A stretch of 64,000 nt of DNA, from NCBI GenBank assembly GCA_002150815.3, contig NDFF03000247.1, positions 22,226-86,225 of the forward strand, written 5' to 3'. Below, in pieces: positions 54,439-64,000 of this stretch. The notes under the pieces were generated by a model. That model saw only the letters and a program-made list of their open reading frames with translations, was not told the origin of the DNA and ran no database searches. A program made the translations under genes and the position numbers. Numbering within the stretch: the first letter of the stretch is position 1; each line of letters opens with the position of its first letter. The DNA is from Grammothele lineata (Eukaryota; Basidiomycota; Agaricomycetes; Polyporales; Polyporaceae).

Positions 54439-55338
54439 ATACGACTATCCAACGGAAGACGTAAGCTTAATTGCTGCAGTCTGTCTTAGTGGACGCGGGC
54501 GTATCGCATTCCCACGCGGTCTATGTCATGTTCGGAGTTGTGAAGGTAAGTGCAGGGCGAGGACCTTCATGAATACCACCCAGGGCCATTGTGCTGCCTT
54601 CTCAGGGTCGAAGTACCTTACAACCACGCCATGCGCAATTGCACACGTTGATGACCGGCGCTGACTTATGTGGTAAGTCCTGTACGTCACACAGCTGTCC
54701 TCGAGGCCGGAGTATCTGACAGGTGTACTAGGGTTCCGACTACCACTTAATCTGGGCGTCAATCTTTGTGGAACACTACTGTGCGAAGTGTGAGAAGTAT
54801 GCAACGCGTTCGTAGGGCTGGCGTCTTCAAGAGCGACGATGCTGCCCGGTCAAATTCGCGTTCCTATCCTCGCGACCGCAATGCTGTCCTTTAAACCCTC
54901 TTGGTAGGTGTGCCATCGGGAGAAAGGCGCCATTTGTGTTCGGCACGTTTGCCTTCACAGCCGATCATCTCTGCAAAGCGTGCATATGATACCAGAAGCT
55001 TGTACACTATAGGATTCGAACGCAAACTCGGCAAAACATCGAACCGCCGTCATGCTCAAGATTCGTGACCCAGACGATTCATGGAAATCAATGTATGCAC
55101 TGCCATTGCGTACACCTCGCATAACTGTATGCAATGGATTGGGAGGATGCCAAATGTTAACACCTTTATGACTCCAGGCGTGGTTCAAAGCTGTCCCGAA
55201 ATTCCCTTGCGCCGCCGAAGATTGTCTGCGGCGTGCCTAGTCAACGTGCCCAGTCACAATGCAATGTGATCCATGGCGTGAAATCCGGGAGAATTTTCGC
55301 TCTCCGAAGCCACTGACATGACACAGCGGGCCAAAATT
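54439..55338. other. 900 bp intergenic stretch without supported gene
   Basis: Lies between the Nudix stop and the stop codon of the small minus-strand membrane protein. Short ORFs on both strands show no recognisable domain or splice logic. No repeat seen. Confidence 0.5.
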
Positions 55339-55830
55339 TTAATTGCTCTTTACGTAGAACCAGGCGAGTCCAATCAAGACTATCGTTATCGGGATGAGCC
55401 CTGGATGCGCGGTAAGGAATTGACATGCTAAAATCGGAGCTTCGGAGACTTTGTGGACGTAGGCATATTCCATTTGCGAATAGTCAAAGATCACAGGATA
55501 GCAACTTTCGTCGCACCGCCCAAAGCCTTTGTACCTGTCGTCGCCTTGATGATAGACTTTGTGGCCTTGTCGCGAAAGCAGTGTCACCGTCTTGTGGTCA
55601 ATGGTGAGTCGAGACGAGTCTCCGAATAATCCGTATATGGCACAGCTGCTGACTCCGTCAACAACGGGCCCTGTGCGTCCTGGATTGCAGAGCCCCACAC
55701 GAATATCCAGAAGCGGACCTTGTCCTCGGAGGGGCATTGCAGTGCAGGTATGTATGGCATGGAAGGGGGGAGGCGAGGTGAATTTGTGTGTTCCACGCCG
55801 GAGCCGGTGCGGAAGGGTCTCGCTTCGCAT
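55339..55830 (-). CDS. Small putative tail-anchored membrane protein, unrecognised
   Basis: Open frame with stop TAA 55339-55341 and two ATG choices: 55828-55830 (163 residues) or 55735-55737 (131 residues, MPLRGQGPLLDIRVGLCNPG). The body is a beta-rich-looking stretch with several Cys (CAIYGLFG, RCDESCYP). The last 20 or so residues form a single hydrophobic helix (LIPITIVLIGLAWFYV) followed by KSN-stop, which suggests a C-terminal membrane anchor. I do not recognise the family. It is divergent from the first gene of the membrane-protein array (585 bp or more between starts). Coding status rests on length and anchor only. Confidence 0.5.
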   Translation of the reverse strand: MRSETLPHRLRRGTHKFTSPPPFHAIHTCTAMPLRGQGPLLDIRVGLCNPGRTGPVVDGVSSCAIYGLFGDSSRLTIDHKTVTLLSRQGHKVYHQGDDRYKGFGRCDESCYPVIFDYSQMEYAYVHKVSEAPILACQFLTAHPGLIPITIVLIGLAWFYVKSN

Positions 55831-56415
55831 GCGAGCTGGAGGAGAGAGAGAGAGGGATTGGGTCGGCTACGAGGGACGCGGCATCGCCGCCGCACCCTGG
55901 TGTTCCTCGAGGGTGAGAAGGGATAGGTGGGGGCGGCGATAGCTGGACAAGGCCACAGGCGTGGAGAGCAGAGCGGACGCTGCACGAGCATTTAGACCGG
56001 CTGGGACACAAGGCCGTGCGAGACGGCGCGACGCACCGCCTGCGGGAGTCGGACGGACAGGGAAGTGCGAGGCGGGCGTCGAAACTGGGTTCTGGAAATC
56101 GAGATGCGTGACGTGTGGTCCATAGACCTCCATAGACGCGCAGATGGGACACATGCCTGTCACGCCGTCGCCGCGCCCCGGACAGCCTCAAACTCAATTA
56201 TTGCAGGTCCGGACTATAAGGCGTTCCTCGAACATGCCCCAGACCCATTATCCATCCCTTTCCCTCTATTCCTGGTCCCCCACCGTGCACAAGGATACCG
56301 CCTGGTGTAAGTTCCACCCCTCTTCTACGTCTCCTGACTCTCACTCCCCCCACTTCTTCAGACCTCGCGATCCTCCACGCCTCTCAATTCAATAACTACG
56401 ACAACTTATCTACAC
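55831..56415. promoter_or_regulatory. Divergent promoter region of the membrane-protein array
   Basis: 585 bp, no supported gene. A TATA-like TATAAG lies at 56215-56220, about 196 bp upstream of the ATG at 56416, and a C/T-rich run (about 56255-56390) follows it. Confidence 0.45.
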
Positions 56416-57654
56416 ATGTTGGACTGGCACTCCTCGGTTTCCACCGTCGCTCTCCTCGGTTTCACCGGCGGTGACCAAACCACAGGCGCCTTCCACACTG
56501 CCAACATTGCCGGCCGTAGGCAGTTGCCCAGCTTCGTCAACTCTCCCGGAAGCTATGGCACAGCCGAGGCACTGCGCGCCCTCGCCAACGCCCGCGTCTG
56601 GGATGGCCTCCACGCTCAGCCCGGCGTCAGCGTCGATCCTGCCGCGTTGATGGCCAATGGAGGCCCAGCCCCCGCTCTGAAGTATACCGCCGCCTTCTCA
56701 GGCTCTGCCTTCCCCACCATCGGCCCTCTCGCCAAGCAACTCCTCGAGTACTCCCGTCTACTCCCCACCACTACCATTTCCGGCCGCCGCACCACTCCTT
56801 TGGCCGTTACGGTCGTTGAACTTCCCGATGCTCCTGACAGCGAAGACCACCCGACCGCTAAGGTCTCTGCCCCCGTCATTGTTCCTGTGATCGCCAGTGC
56901 AGCCGCCGCCGCCGCTTGCGGTCTCCACGGAGATTGGATTAATCTGGGCACCATCGTGTTTGGCATGCTCTGTAATGGGGTGGCGTCCTACGCCCTTCAA
57001 GCGGGAGACCTCACTTTCACGCGTCCCGTGTCTACGCCCGGCGCCCCGGCCGGCGATGGTTACATTGAAGCTGGCAATGAGATTATCGTCCTCAAAGGGT
57101 CTGAGGCCGCCGTAGCCTCCGTCACCCGTGGTCGGTTCACGCTCCGCTACAGAAGCGAGCGCGCATATGGCACCCTTTCCCTTGGATCGTCGCTCCTGAC
57201 CGCGCAGTGCATCATACAGCTCTTGCTCGTTCCTCAAGGCACCGTTATTGGACAAATTTGTTTCCTCTTTTCTATGGCCGTCGCTTGGATCTACAATGCA
57301 TACGTCGCTCGCCAGGAGGCAGCGGCTTCTAAGCGTCTCGCTCTTGAAGGGCTTCTCAAGGCGCCCACTATGGAGCGTTACAGCCTTGGGACGCGTACCT
57401 CCGCGGCTGTCTTCCTCATGCAGGAGCTTCAACCTTCAAACGTCGAGGAACAACTGGCGCACCTCCTCCCCAACAACACGCCCGTGTGGAAGCTCTGGCG
57501 TCAGACCGTGGCGCAGGAATTGCAGAGTGGGAAGCCCAACTTCAGGGCCGTCGCGACGCCAGCCGGGTTCAATTCAGATGAAGATCGTCTGTTGAGGACA
57601 TTGTTTGCAGACGCCCAATCTGCTGTCGATGCTTTCGTTCAAACGAAGATCTAA
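56416..57654 (+). CDS. Four-helix membrane protein, tandem family member A (unrecognised)
   Basis: Intronless, 412 residues. The N-terminal soluble part (STVALLGFTGGDQ, FVNSPGSYGTAEAL, ARVWDGLHAQPGVSVDPAAL) aligns with GVAGFFGGDV, NSPGS.DIAKSYG and RIWD.LYPGVNVDPA of the two downstream copies. Hydrophobic pairs lie at about residues 155-200 (VIVPVIASAAAAAACGL; LGTIVFGMLCNGVASYAL) and 250-305 (LSLGSSLLTAQCIIQLLLVP; IGQICFLFSMAVAWIYNAYV). Between them is a loop with GAPAGDGYIEAGNEIIVLKG. The C-terminal motifs are YSLGTRTSAAVFLMQEL and LLPNNTPVWKLWRQ. It is the most diverged copy. It stops where the others splice to a short last exon. No enzyme or transporter signature seen. Confidence 0.85.
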   Translation: MLDWHSSVSTVALLGFTGGDQTTGAFHTANIAGRRQLPSFVNSPGSYGTAEALRALANARVWDGLHAQPGVSVDPAALMANGGPAPALKYTAAFSGSAFPTIGPLAKQLLEYSRLLPTTTISGRRTTPLAVTVVELPDAPDSEDHPTAKVSAPVIVPVIASAAAAAACGLHGDWINLGTIVFGMLCNGVASYALQAGDLTFTRPVSTPGAPAGDGYIEAGNEIIVLKGSEAAVASVTRGRFTLRYRSERAYGTLSLGSSLLTAQCIIQLLLVPQGTVIGQICFLFSMAVAWIYNAYVARQEAAASKRLALEGLLKAPTMERYSLGTRTSAAVFLMQELQPSNVEEQLAHLLPNNTPVWKLWRQTVAQELQSGKPNFRAVATPAGFNSDEDRLLRTLFADAQSAVDAFVQTKI

Positions 57655-59181
57655 ACAGACATGCCTCGAGTAGGGTCGTTGTGGTGAGCATCGCGCGGCC
57701 TCCCTTCCCTTTCCACTCCCGGATACCACAATACGTCATATCCAAGCTGTAGCCTTACATACCCACCAGATTGGCCGAAATGTCAATACGGCACCGTCTT
57801 GACTTCCTTGCGTCATATTACTCGTATACCCTCTAACACGCAACGAAAGCTTCTGATCGATGATACTCCTATGCTCCCCATCCTGATCTGTATTGTGTGT
57901 TCTATTCTGAGTATTACCGTCCCTTCTGCTATTGCCTAAGCCGTCGCTTTGGAATCTAGATGTCCTCCTGCCTCCGATCTGTTGAAGTGCGACCGGCTCG
58001 TTTCCGCTACTGTACGATGAACGGCAGTGACTGTATGGAGGGATTCTGTCTTGTGAGTGCTGTACGAGGATTATAATAGGAACTTCGTTTCCTTCGAAAC
58101 AGCGGCTGTCGTACTCCTGGTACGAACGATGACATGAAGGCAATGGTTGTAGGCCCTTAACAAAGCCAAGCTCGAGAGTAGCGCCCACTGTTTCACACGT
58201 TTCCAACCGACGTCTATAACAACGCCGTCTTGGAGTGTGACAGTTGACATGTGTCATGCACATTGCACCGTTAGTCTACAAACGTCCGTTTTCCGGTGTC
58301 GAGGTGTCTCAATTTGCTCCCGCTTCCTTCCCTTTGTACTACCCATAATCGGCCTCGCTCTAAGTGCAGAAGCGGCGAAACTCAGCACAATGCCGGTTCC
58401 AGCTCGCCTCACCAACCGCACGATGTTCTGGTCCACTCGGAGTCTCGGAAACCTTGCTTGAGGCGCCAAAGCATCTGTTTCTTGTCCACCTCGCTCCATT
58501 CATCTCCGTCTAACACACACTCGATCCCTGAAGACGGAGGAACGCTAACGTTCCATTTCCGATTTTGCCAATGGCGGCTCTTCTAGATCTCGTGCGCGAA
58601 TCCGCTGACTGGGATGCGTGAGAGAATCGCAACTTCCTCGTACCCTCGGCGGCGCCATTATGTCCACCTCGAGGTTTTGTCCCACCTCACCGCACGCCGC
58701 GTGACTTCGTTGCTTACCACGATGTGTCTTTGTGTACGCCTTCTCTCTTATCGGAACCGTACTCACACCGCCTTTATGCAGTCTAGAGGTGTATACGCTT
58801 TGCGGTTGCATATCACCTGTTGTACCCTGCCTGCGCGCTGCCTCATACGGCCGAACGAGGATCGATTGTGCGTAAACGGGAGCCAGACAATAGTCCACGG
58901 CCAGGTTCCCGAGGGCGCTGCACTCGGTGATGCTCACAATCCTTGTACTCGGCTGTAGGTCGGATGAAGTTTGCGTGACAGCAAGTGTCTCTGCTAGTAA
59001 CCAGTGAATGCCTTTGTAGTGAAGGATGCGCGAAAGTCTGCCACTTCTCGGGACCACCACGCTGTTCGCAGCCTATCCTCGCATGAGCCTGTATAACACG
59101 AGCTGGTCGGTCCCTCTTCATATCAACTCATCTGTACGCTCTATCCTCACCAACCAGCACAATCTGCACACAGACCCTCAG
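57655..59181. other. 1.5 kb spacer between family members A and B
   Basis: No supported gene. The longest open frame (minus, 58263-57736) is low-complexity and lacks hydrophobic or domain features. The plus-strand frame of member B stays open upstream to an ATG at 59026, but that leader is not shared with member C. Confidence 0.5.
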
Positions 59182-60618
59182 ATGCCTATCCCCATCTCCT
59201 CAAATGCCATAGACAAGCTCAACAACGCGAACGCGCGGTTCAACTTGGACATTTCTGGTGTCGCTGGCTTCTTCGGTGGTGATGTAGCCGTCTCCGCCAT
59301 GGGCACCATCCATCTTTACCGCGGACGGAGATGGCTCGGGTGGCACAATTCACCGGGCAGCTTCGATATTGCGAAGAGTTATGGCGTCCTGTGCAAGTCG
59401 CGGATCTGGGACGGCCTCTATCCCGGGGTTAACGTCGACCCTGCCGTCCTCTTTGGCCTCAATGACAAGACCGGTCCTGCGTACCGCGGTGTCCACTCCG
59501 GGACTGCCATGGCGACGACAGGACACATCGCGTACCTTCTCATGGAGGAGTGCAAGGAACTCGAAGCGTCTCACGTCTCAAAGGGCCGGGTCAGCTCAAT
59601 CGTGACGGTGACGTTGGTCGACCTGACCGGCGTCCCCGAGAAGTACGATGTTCATCCCGTCCTCGCCGACCAGCGCACAACTTGGCTCTCGGTCCTCCCC
59701 ATCCTTGTCACCCTCGCCGCATCTGTTCTTTCAGTCATCGTTGCATGGGACTGGTACGCCTTCGGGCTCATCCTCTTCGGCGCGCTCGTTAGCGGATTCT
59801 CATGTGTCGTCATTGGATCCGCAACGCTGAAGCTCGAACGCCCAGAGCCAGCACTCACGTCGCCTCCGGGAGATGGAGTTCTCGGAGCCGAAGGGTCCAA
59901 TATCGTCGTGCTCCTTGGGCCGGAACACGCAACGAACATCGTGACCAAGGGTGGCTTCCACCTCCACTTCACGGGAGAGCCGCAGTACAACCTGATCGGG
60001 GTTTGCGCGCTCTTCCTCACGATCCAGTTCCTCGCGCAGCTGCTCCTTATTCCCTTGGGCACGCTTTTTGGGCAACTCATGTTCCTTGCGTCGCTCGCAG
60101 CCTCATGGCTGTACAACGCCTACCTCTCCTCCATCGATCGCGAGAGCCTCCAGCGCACGATCGTAAACGAGCAGGTGCTTCGGTCCCCGTCAAAATTGAA
60201 ATACCGTCTCGGGACGCGCACGATGGCTGCCGTCTTCACGATCCTCGTCCTACGTGACTCGTTCGGCGCCGATACGGAGTTCACATCCATGGTGAGCGCC
60301 CTCCAGAAGCACCTTGACCAGCTGCTCCCCAACGATACCCCGGACTGGACTCTATGGAAGGAGACCGTTGTGCGCTCCATCGTGGAACGAGCGGAGCTCC
60401 CAAGCAAGCTGTCCTTGGGTTCGAACCCTGGCACGACGAAGCTTCTGCAGACGCTCTTGAGCGATGCGGCGAAAGCCGTCGAGCTGTACGATACAAGCCG
60501 AGATGAAAGGTGCGCTCGTTCATTTAGAATCGGCGCTTTGAGTGGAATGTCCTCACGCCGTTCCTATAGGACTTCGGCTACATTCAGCGACCCTGACAAG
60601 CCACTGGTGACTGCATGA
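59182..60618 (+). CDS. Four-helix membrane protein, tandem family member B (unrecognised)
   Basis: Two exons (59182-60509, 60570-60618) give 458 residues. The start MPIPISSNAIDKLNNANARF is chosen because member C begins MPIPLSKGVLDRINKADSRF; an in-frame ATG at 59026 would add 52 residues. N-domain: NLDISGVAGFFGGDVAVSAM, HLYRGRRWLGWHNSPGSFDI, RIWDGLYPGVNVDPAV. Membrane pairs: VLPILVTLAASVLSVIVAW / AFGLILFGALVSGFSCVVIG, and IGVCALFLTIQFLAQLLLIP / GQLMFLASLAASWLYNAYLS. The loop has SPPGDGVLGAEGSNIVVLLG. C-domain: YRLGTRTMAAVFTILVLRDS, LLPNDTPDWTLWKE. The 60-nt intron is frame-neutral, so a retained form is also open. Location and function unknown; membrane-embedded by prediction. Confidence 0.87.
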   Translation: MPIPISSNAIDKLNNANARFNLDISGVAGFFGGDVAVSAMGTIHLYRGRRWLGWHNSPGSFDIAKSYGVLCKSRIWDGLYPGVNVDPAVLFGLNDKTGPAYRGVHSGTAMATTGHIAYLLMEECKELEASHVSKGRVSSIVTVTLVDLTGVPEKYDVHPVLADQRTTWLSVLPILVTLAASVLSVIVAWDWYAFGLILFGALVSGFSCVVIGSATLKLERPEPALTSPPGDGVLGAEGSNIVVLLGPEHATNIVTKGGFHLHFTGEPQYNLIGVCALFLTIQFLAQLLLIPLGTLFGQLMFLASLAASWLYNAYLSSIDRESLQRTIVNEQVLRSPSKLKYRLGTRTMAAVFTILVLRDSFGADTEFTSMVSALQKHLDQLLPNDTPDWTLWKETVVRSIVERAELPSKLSLGSNPGTTKLLQTLLSDAAKAVELYDTSRDERCARSFRIGALSGMSSRRSYRTSATFSDPDKPLVTA

Positions 60619-61577
60619 GCGACATGTCCTGCGTGAAATGAATGAGATGATCGTATTCTAGTAGTATTCGCCTGCGTAGTGCCTACCTATTATTCTGTCC
60701 CCACGTCTTCCAGAAAACGGGTGATGCATAGTACATAATATCGATGTAGGATTACCATGATTTCTACCGGTCTACAGGGTATTCTATCTAGAGTTGTATC
60801 GTGAGTTGACAGTAGTAGGGTGTAGAGAAGTCACTGCCACCACTCTAGTACCTTGAGAAATTTTAGCGCCTAAAATTGTCCTTCGACCTCGACCATATGC
60901 CTGACCACCAACATCGACAATCTCCCCATACACGAGGAGCCTCCACATTAATATTCTCGTTCAGTTATTGCTGTGTTAAAGCCTGCGGAAACCACTGGCT
61001 GTTGTATTCACTACGGTGAGCATAGCTCGCCTCTCGGGTTTGCAGCTTCACCGCGGCATCGCCCGCTAAGCATCGCCTATTTACTATTGCAAAATCTTCA
61101 CGGCACTGAACACACCGCCTTACAAGTTGGATTGCGTACGCCCAACAGCCTTCACAGACGATCGTATTCATGGACCCGCAAGCAACAGCACATTTTTGAA
61201 CCACCTCGCGGAAGTAGGCACCAGTCCTTCAATCAACCGGCTGGCTACAGCATGTTGCTATCCAACTGGCCTGAACCATCAGTAAGGGCCTTCCGTGTGC
61301 TTCTATTCCTCCCGGTTGTGGTCTCTAAGAAGGCACATTTGGTTCAGTCTGCCTATGTGTTTACACCCCGGATGTAAGCACTCTCAAGGAAGCACAACGA
61401 GCCGAGCCCAGAACGTCTTGGCCAGTGGAGGGTCCCGCTCCGTTCAGTGACAGGTTCCTCGAGGCCACGGTTCAGCCGGTGGCATTTCTCTCTGAGTGTC
61501 TCTCTAAGACGGCACGAAGGCAATATAACTGTGAGGACGCGTCGCGCCCACATCCTACCAACACCATCCGGCTCACC
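60619..61577. other. About 1 kb spacer between family members B and C
   Basis: No supported gene. It is A/T-richer near 60640-60960 and holds the C promoter. The C reading frame stays open upstream to 61425, but that codon is GTG and the extra residues are not shared with B. Confidence 0.5.
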
Positions 61578-63037
61578 ATGCCTATCCCTCTCTCCAAAGG
61601 CGTTCTTGACAGGATCAACAAAGCGGACTCGAGATTCAACCTCGACATCTCCGGCGTCGCGGGCTTCTTCGGCGGCGATGTCGCGGTCTCCGCGATGGGC
61701 ACCATCCACCTCTACCGTGGACGACGATGGTTGGGGTGGTACAACTCCCCCGGTAGCTACGACATCGCTAAGAGCTATGGTGTCCTCGCCAAGTCGCGGA
61801 TATGGGACGCCTTGTACCCCGGGGTCAATGTCGACCCAGCTGAGATCTTCGGGTTGAGCGGCAAGATGGGCCCCGCCTACCGTGGTGTGTGCTCGGGGAC
61901 GGTGATGGCGAAGACCGGACAGCTTGGTTACCTGCTCTTGGAAGAATGCAAGGACCTCTCACCGGTGGCGAGCACCTCGGAAAAGGCCAGGAGAACAAGG
62001 GAAGTCAACGTTACGGTTGTCAACCTGAGAGGGATCAACTGTAAGCTGCCAGAGGGCGGCAGTATCTACCCAGTTTTGGACGACGTATTCTCCACCGCTT
62101 TCGCTCTTTTCCCTATCCTCACCACGCTCGTGTGCGCCGTCCTATCCGTCATCGTCGCCGAGGACTGGTTCTCGTTTGGCCTCATCCTGTTTGGCGCGTT
62201 CGCAAGCGGTCTCTCCTGCGTCATCATTGGAGGAGCCCAGCTGCGCCTGTATTCGCCAGAGCCCGCAGAGCACTCTCCTCCCGGCGATGGTGTCCTGTTG
62301 AGCGAGGACGGAACAGAGTTCATCATCCTCCTTGGTTCAGAGAAGGACACAAACATGATTACGAAGGGCGCATTTCGTCTGCGCTTCGCGGACGAGCCTC
62401 GATACCATTTGATTGGCATCTGCGCCCTCATCCTCACCCTTCAATTCCTCGCCCAGCTTCTCATCATCCCCATCGGTACCGTGTTTGGCCAGTTGATGTT
62501 CCTCACATCACTTGCTGTATCATGGTTATATACCGCATACCTCTCCTCCATTGATCGCGAAAGCTTGCAGCGGAAGCTGGTGGATGAGCGGGTGCTAAAT
62601 GACCCGAACCTGGATCGGAAGCTGCGGTTCACGCTTGGCACGCGGACGATGGCCGTCACCTTCGCTCTGTGGGTCCTACGAGAGTCTTTCCAATACGTTC
62701 CGACGTCGAGCGGCAAATCCGGATCAAACAGAGGAGACGCGACGTCGGCTGCGATAATGAAACTGCTTGACGAGTTGCTGCCAAACGATACAGAAGTGTG
62801 GCGGGAGTGGAAGAACACTCTCATGGATTGCCTAGTCAAAGACGTCCCTATCCCGGAGAGTAGAGACGGTCTTCTCGAGAACCTGCTCAAAGATGCGCGA
62901 GAAGGTCTGCGTTTATTTGACGAACGGTACCTTAAAAGGTACGTTCTTTCGCTGTACTCTGAACGGGTCGCGATAACTGATGCCTCGTATCTAGTAGCAA
63001 CGCCGTACCGAACACAGACGCGTCTCCTCCTGTGTAG
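61578..63037 (+). CDS. Four-helix membrane protein, tandem family member C (unrecognised)
   Basis: Two exons (61578-62938, 62995-63037; 56-nt intron at the same place as in member B) give 467 residues ending TDASPPV-stop. N-domain almost identical to B (FNLDISGVAGFFGGDVAVSA, HLYRGRRWLGWYNSPGSYDI, RIWDALYPGVNVDPAEIFGL). Membrane pairs: LFPILTTLVCAVLSVIVAED / FGLILFGAFASGLSCVIIGG, and IGICALILTLQFLAQLLIIP / GQLMFLTSLAVSWLYTAYLS. The loop has SPPGDGVLLSEDGTEFIILL. C-domain: FTLGTRTMAVTFALWVLRES, LLPNDTEVWREWKN. Without splicing the frame would run to 63194 with an unrelated tail. I do not recognise the family. Confidence 0.87.
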
Positions 63038-63966
63038 ACAGCTTGTGGGCAGAGCCGGTTTTGAGGTGCCATGGCGCCGTGCTGGACACGATTCTAATCG
63101 ACAACCGTATCGCATCGTATGGGACTCGTGTGCTGTAACGGTCGGTACTATTGTATTCCCCTTCCAAGGTTTGAGCGATGGACGACAGCGTTAGCGGTGT
63201 ATGCACTATTGTATTCTCCATGAATCCAGGTCAACGAAGTGATGCGCCTGTCGACAAAAATCAAGGACAACGTTGAGCACTAGTAAGGCACTGTCGTAGG
63301 ACAAGGGGCCGCGCCGATTGCGAGCTGGAATCACTGTTGGACGGAGCGCCCCTGCCACAACAGACGCTCGAGTATTCGGGGGTGGCTCGCCCTGCGCGGC
63401 TCTTGGACAAGGACGTCTTGACGCGTCTTGACGTCGCGGCTGCGGGCTGCTGCTACTTGCCTTTCCGAGTGTTCGTGCACCTTTCGTGCCCGTCCCGTGT
63501 CGCCGACTGGGCGGTGCTTTGCCTCCTCCGCCGCTCATGGCATGTCTTCTTACAGTGCCGCGTACCGCCCTTGCAACAATTCGCGGTCTTCTTCGGACCA
63601 TGCCTGCGCCCCAATGCCATCGATAACGTCCTCTGGGCACGCGCAGTCGACCTGCATGTTGTCCAAGACCGCCCTTTATTCCCAATAATCGCCCAGAAGC
63701 CTCTCTGTGGGCGCGCCTCCACACGCCTTACCGCCCAGACACCCAGAGCCAGGTCCCGGATAGCAGCGGGTGGTCGTTCTACCCGGGAGTCCTAGGAACC
63801 ACTGCCTCGAGCACAGTCATATTCTGCACCTGCCTCCTCGTCCATGTCCCGCCTCCCCCCGCCTCTGCCTCCTGCCTCTCTCGCTCTCAGCTGGGAGCGC
63901 GACCCTCCCCAGTCCTGACTCCTCCCTCCCTCTCCCCCCTCGTCGACATTCGACCATCCCCCCGCG
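63038..63966. other. About 930 bp intergenic stretch with one possible micro-ORF
   Basis: No established gene. A 35-codon minus-strand ORF lies at 63657-63550 and is listed separately. The last 170 bp is C/T-rich and leads to the ATG at 63967. Confidence 0.45.
63550..63657 (-). CDS. Possible micro-ORF or first exon, unrecognised
   Basis: Reads MQVDCACPEDVIDGIGAQAW then SEEDRELLQGRYAAL-stop, 35 residues with balanced, protein-like composition in otherwise Arg/Pro-rich surroundings. The stop overlaps a GTAAGA donor consensus, so it could be a coding exon spliced to something downstream on the minus strand, or a gene remnant. No domain recognised. Confidence 0.25.
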   Translation of the reverse strand: MQVDCACPEDVIDGIGAQAWSEEDRELLQGRYAAL

Positions 63967-64000
63967 ATGGCCAATAACATTCCTCTCAAGGACTCCGATC
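63967..64000 (+). CDS. Possible start of a gene cut by the right edge
   Basis: ATG at 63967 follows a pyrimidine-rich run and opens MANNIPLKDSD, with no stop before the window ends. Only 11 codons are visible, so identity cannot be judged. Confidence 0.35.
   Translation, partial: MANNIPLKDSD

Noticed and set aside
55008..55040. tRNA-like GGATTCGAAC (inverted T-loop consensus)
   Set aside because: No matching A-box or acceptor stem can be folded around it on the minus strand.
57736..58263. 175-codon minus ORF between array members A and B
   Set aside because: Starts with ATG but has low-complexity, Arg/Ser/Gln-rich sequence without hydrophobic or domain pattern; no support.
61425..61577. 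Upstream extension of array member C
   Set aside because: The frame is open but begins at GTG, and its residues are unlike the upstream frame of member B; the shared MPIP start at 61578 is preferred.
62939..63194. Read-through tail of array member C
   Set aside because: Requires retaining a good GT..AG intron found at the same position in member B; the resulting tail has no match in B.
63206..63795. Opposing 152-172 codon frames near the right edge
   Set aside because: GC-rich, Arg/Pro/Ala-biased overlapping frames on both strands; only the 35-codon minus micro-ORF looked protein-like.

Overview
This window is nuclear DNA from a basidiomycete fungus, most likely an Agaricomycete (mushroom or polypore group). 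It is gene-dense and GC-rich. Most genes are broken by introns of about 50-60 nt with GT..AG borders, and the proteins are typical fungal housekeeping enzymes, together with a fungal Zn(II)2Cys6 regulator and a Skt5/Chs4-type chitin synthase activator. Exon joins below were worked out by eye from splice signals, reading frame and recalled family conservation; no search was run.

Layout, left to right. 55-5425: divergent Cdc5/Cef1 splicing factor and Noc4 ribosome-biogenesis factor. 5426-7503: a 2 kb gene-free GC-rich stretch leading to a Zn2Cys6 transcription factor (7504-10339). 10333-11980: a complete Tc1/IS630-type DNA transposon with 27-bp perfect terminal inverted repeats, inserted at a TA that appears to have been part of the factor's original stop codon. 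12410-15498: Nup37, then a 56-codon membrane micro-ORF only 20 nt ahead of UMP kinase. 15691-22246: lipid kinase, omega-amidase, Ydj1-type Hsp40 (with a heat-shock-element-like promoter site) and a Rho GTPase. 22519-26250: PIG-X/Pbn1 and the bifunctional PFK-2/FBPase-2. 26251-40785: Yta7/ATAD2 bromodomain AAA protein, polynucleotide kinase/phosphatase, a PITH-domain protein, Skt5/Chs4 and the Jhd1/KDM2 histone demethylase. 41264-54438: phosphoglycerate kinase, a CCDC9-like protein, Sda1, GAL7, DDX41, malate dehydrogenase and an ADP-ribose Nudix hydrolase.

The right end (about 55,300-63,040) is different in character. It holds a small putative tail-anchored protein and then three tandem paralogues of a four-helix membrane protein family that I do not recognise. 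The second and third copies share long stretches of identical protein encoded by DNA with many silent differences, so the family is under strong constraint. This array is the best candidate for an undescribed system. The window ends inside the first exon of another possible gene.

Most neighbours have no functional link to each other, as is usual in fungi. Loose themes are ribosome biogenesis (Noc4, Sda1), splicing (Cdc5, DDX41), chromatin (Yta7, Jhd1), central carbon metabolism (PFK-2/FBPase-2, PGK, MDH, GAL7) and CaaX-box proteins (Ydj1-like, Rho, Skt5).
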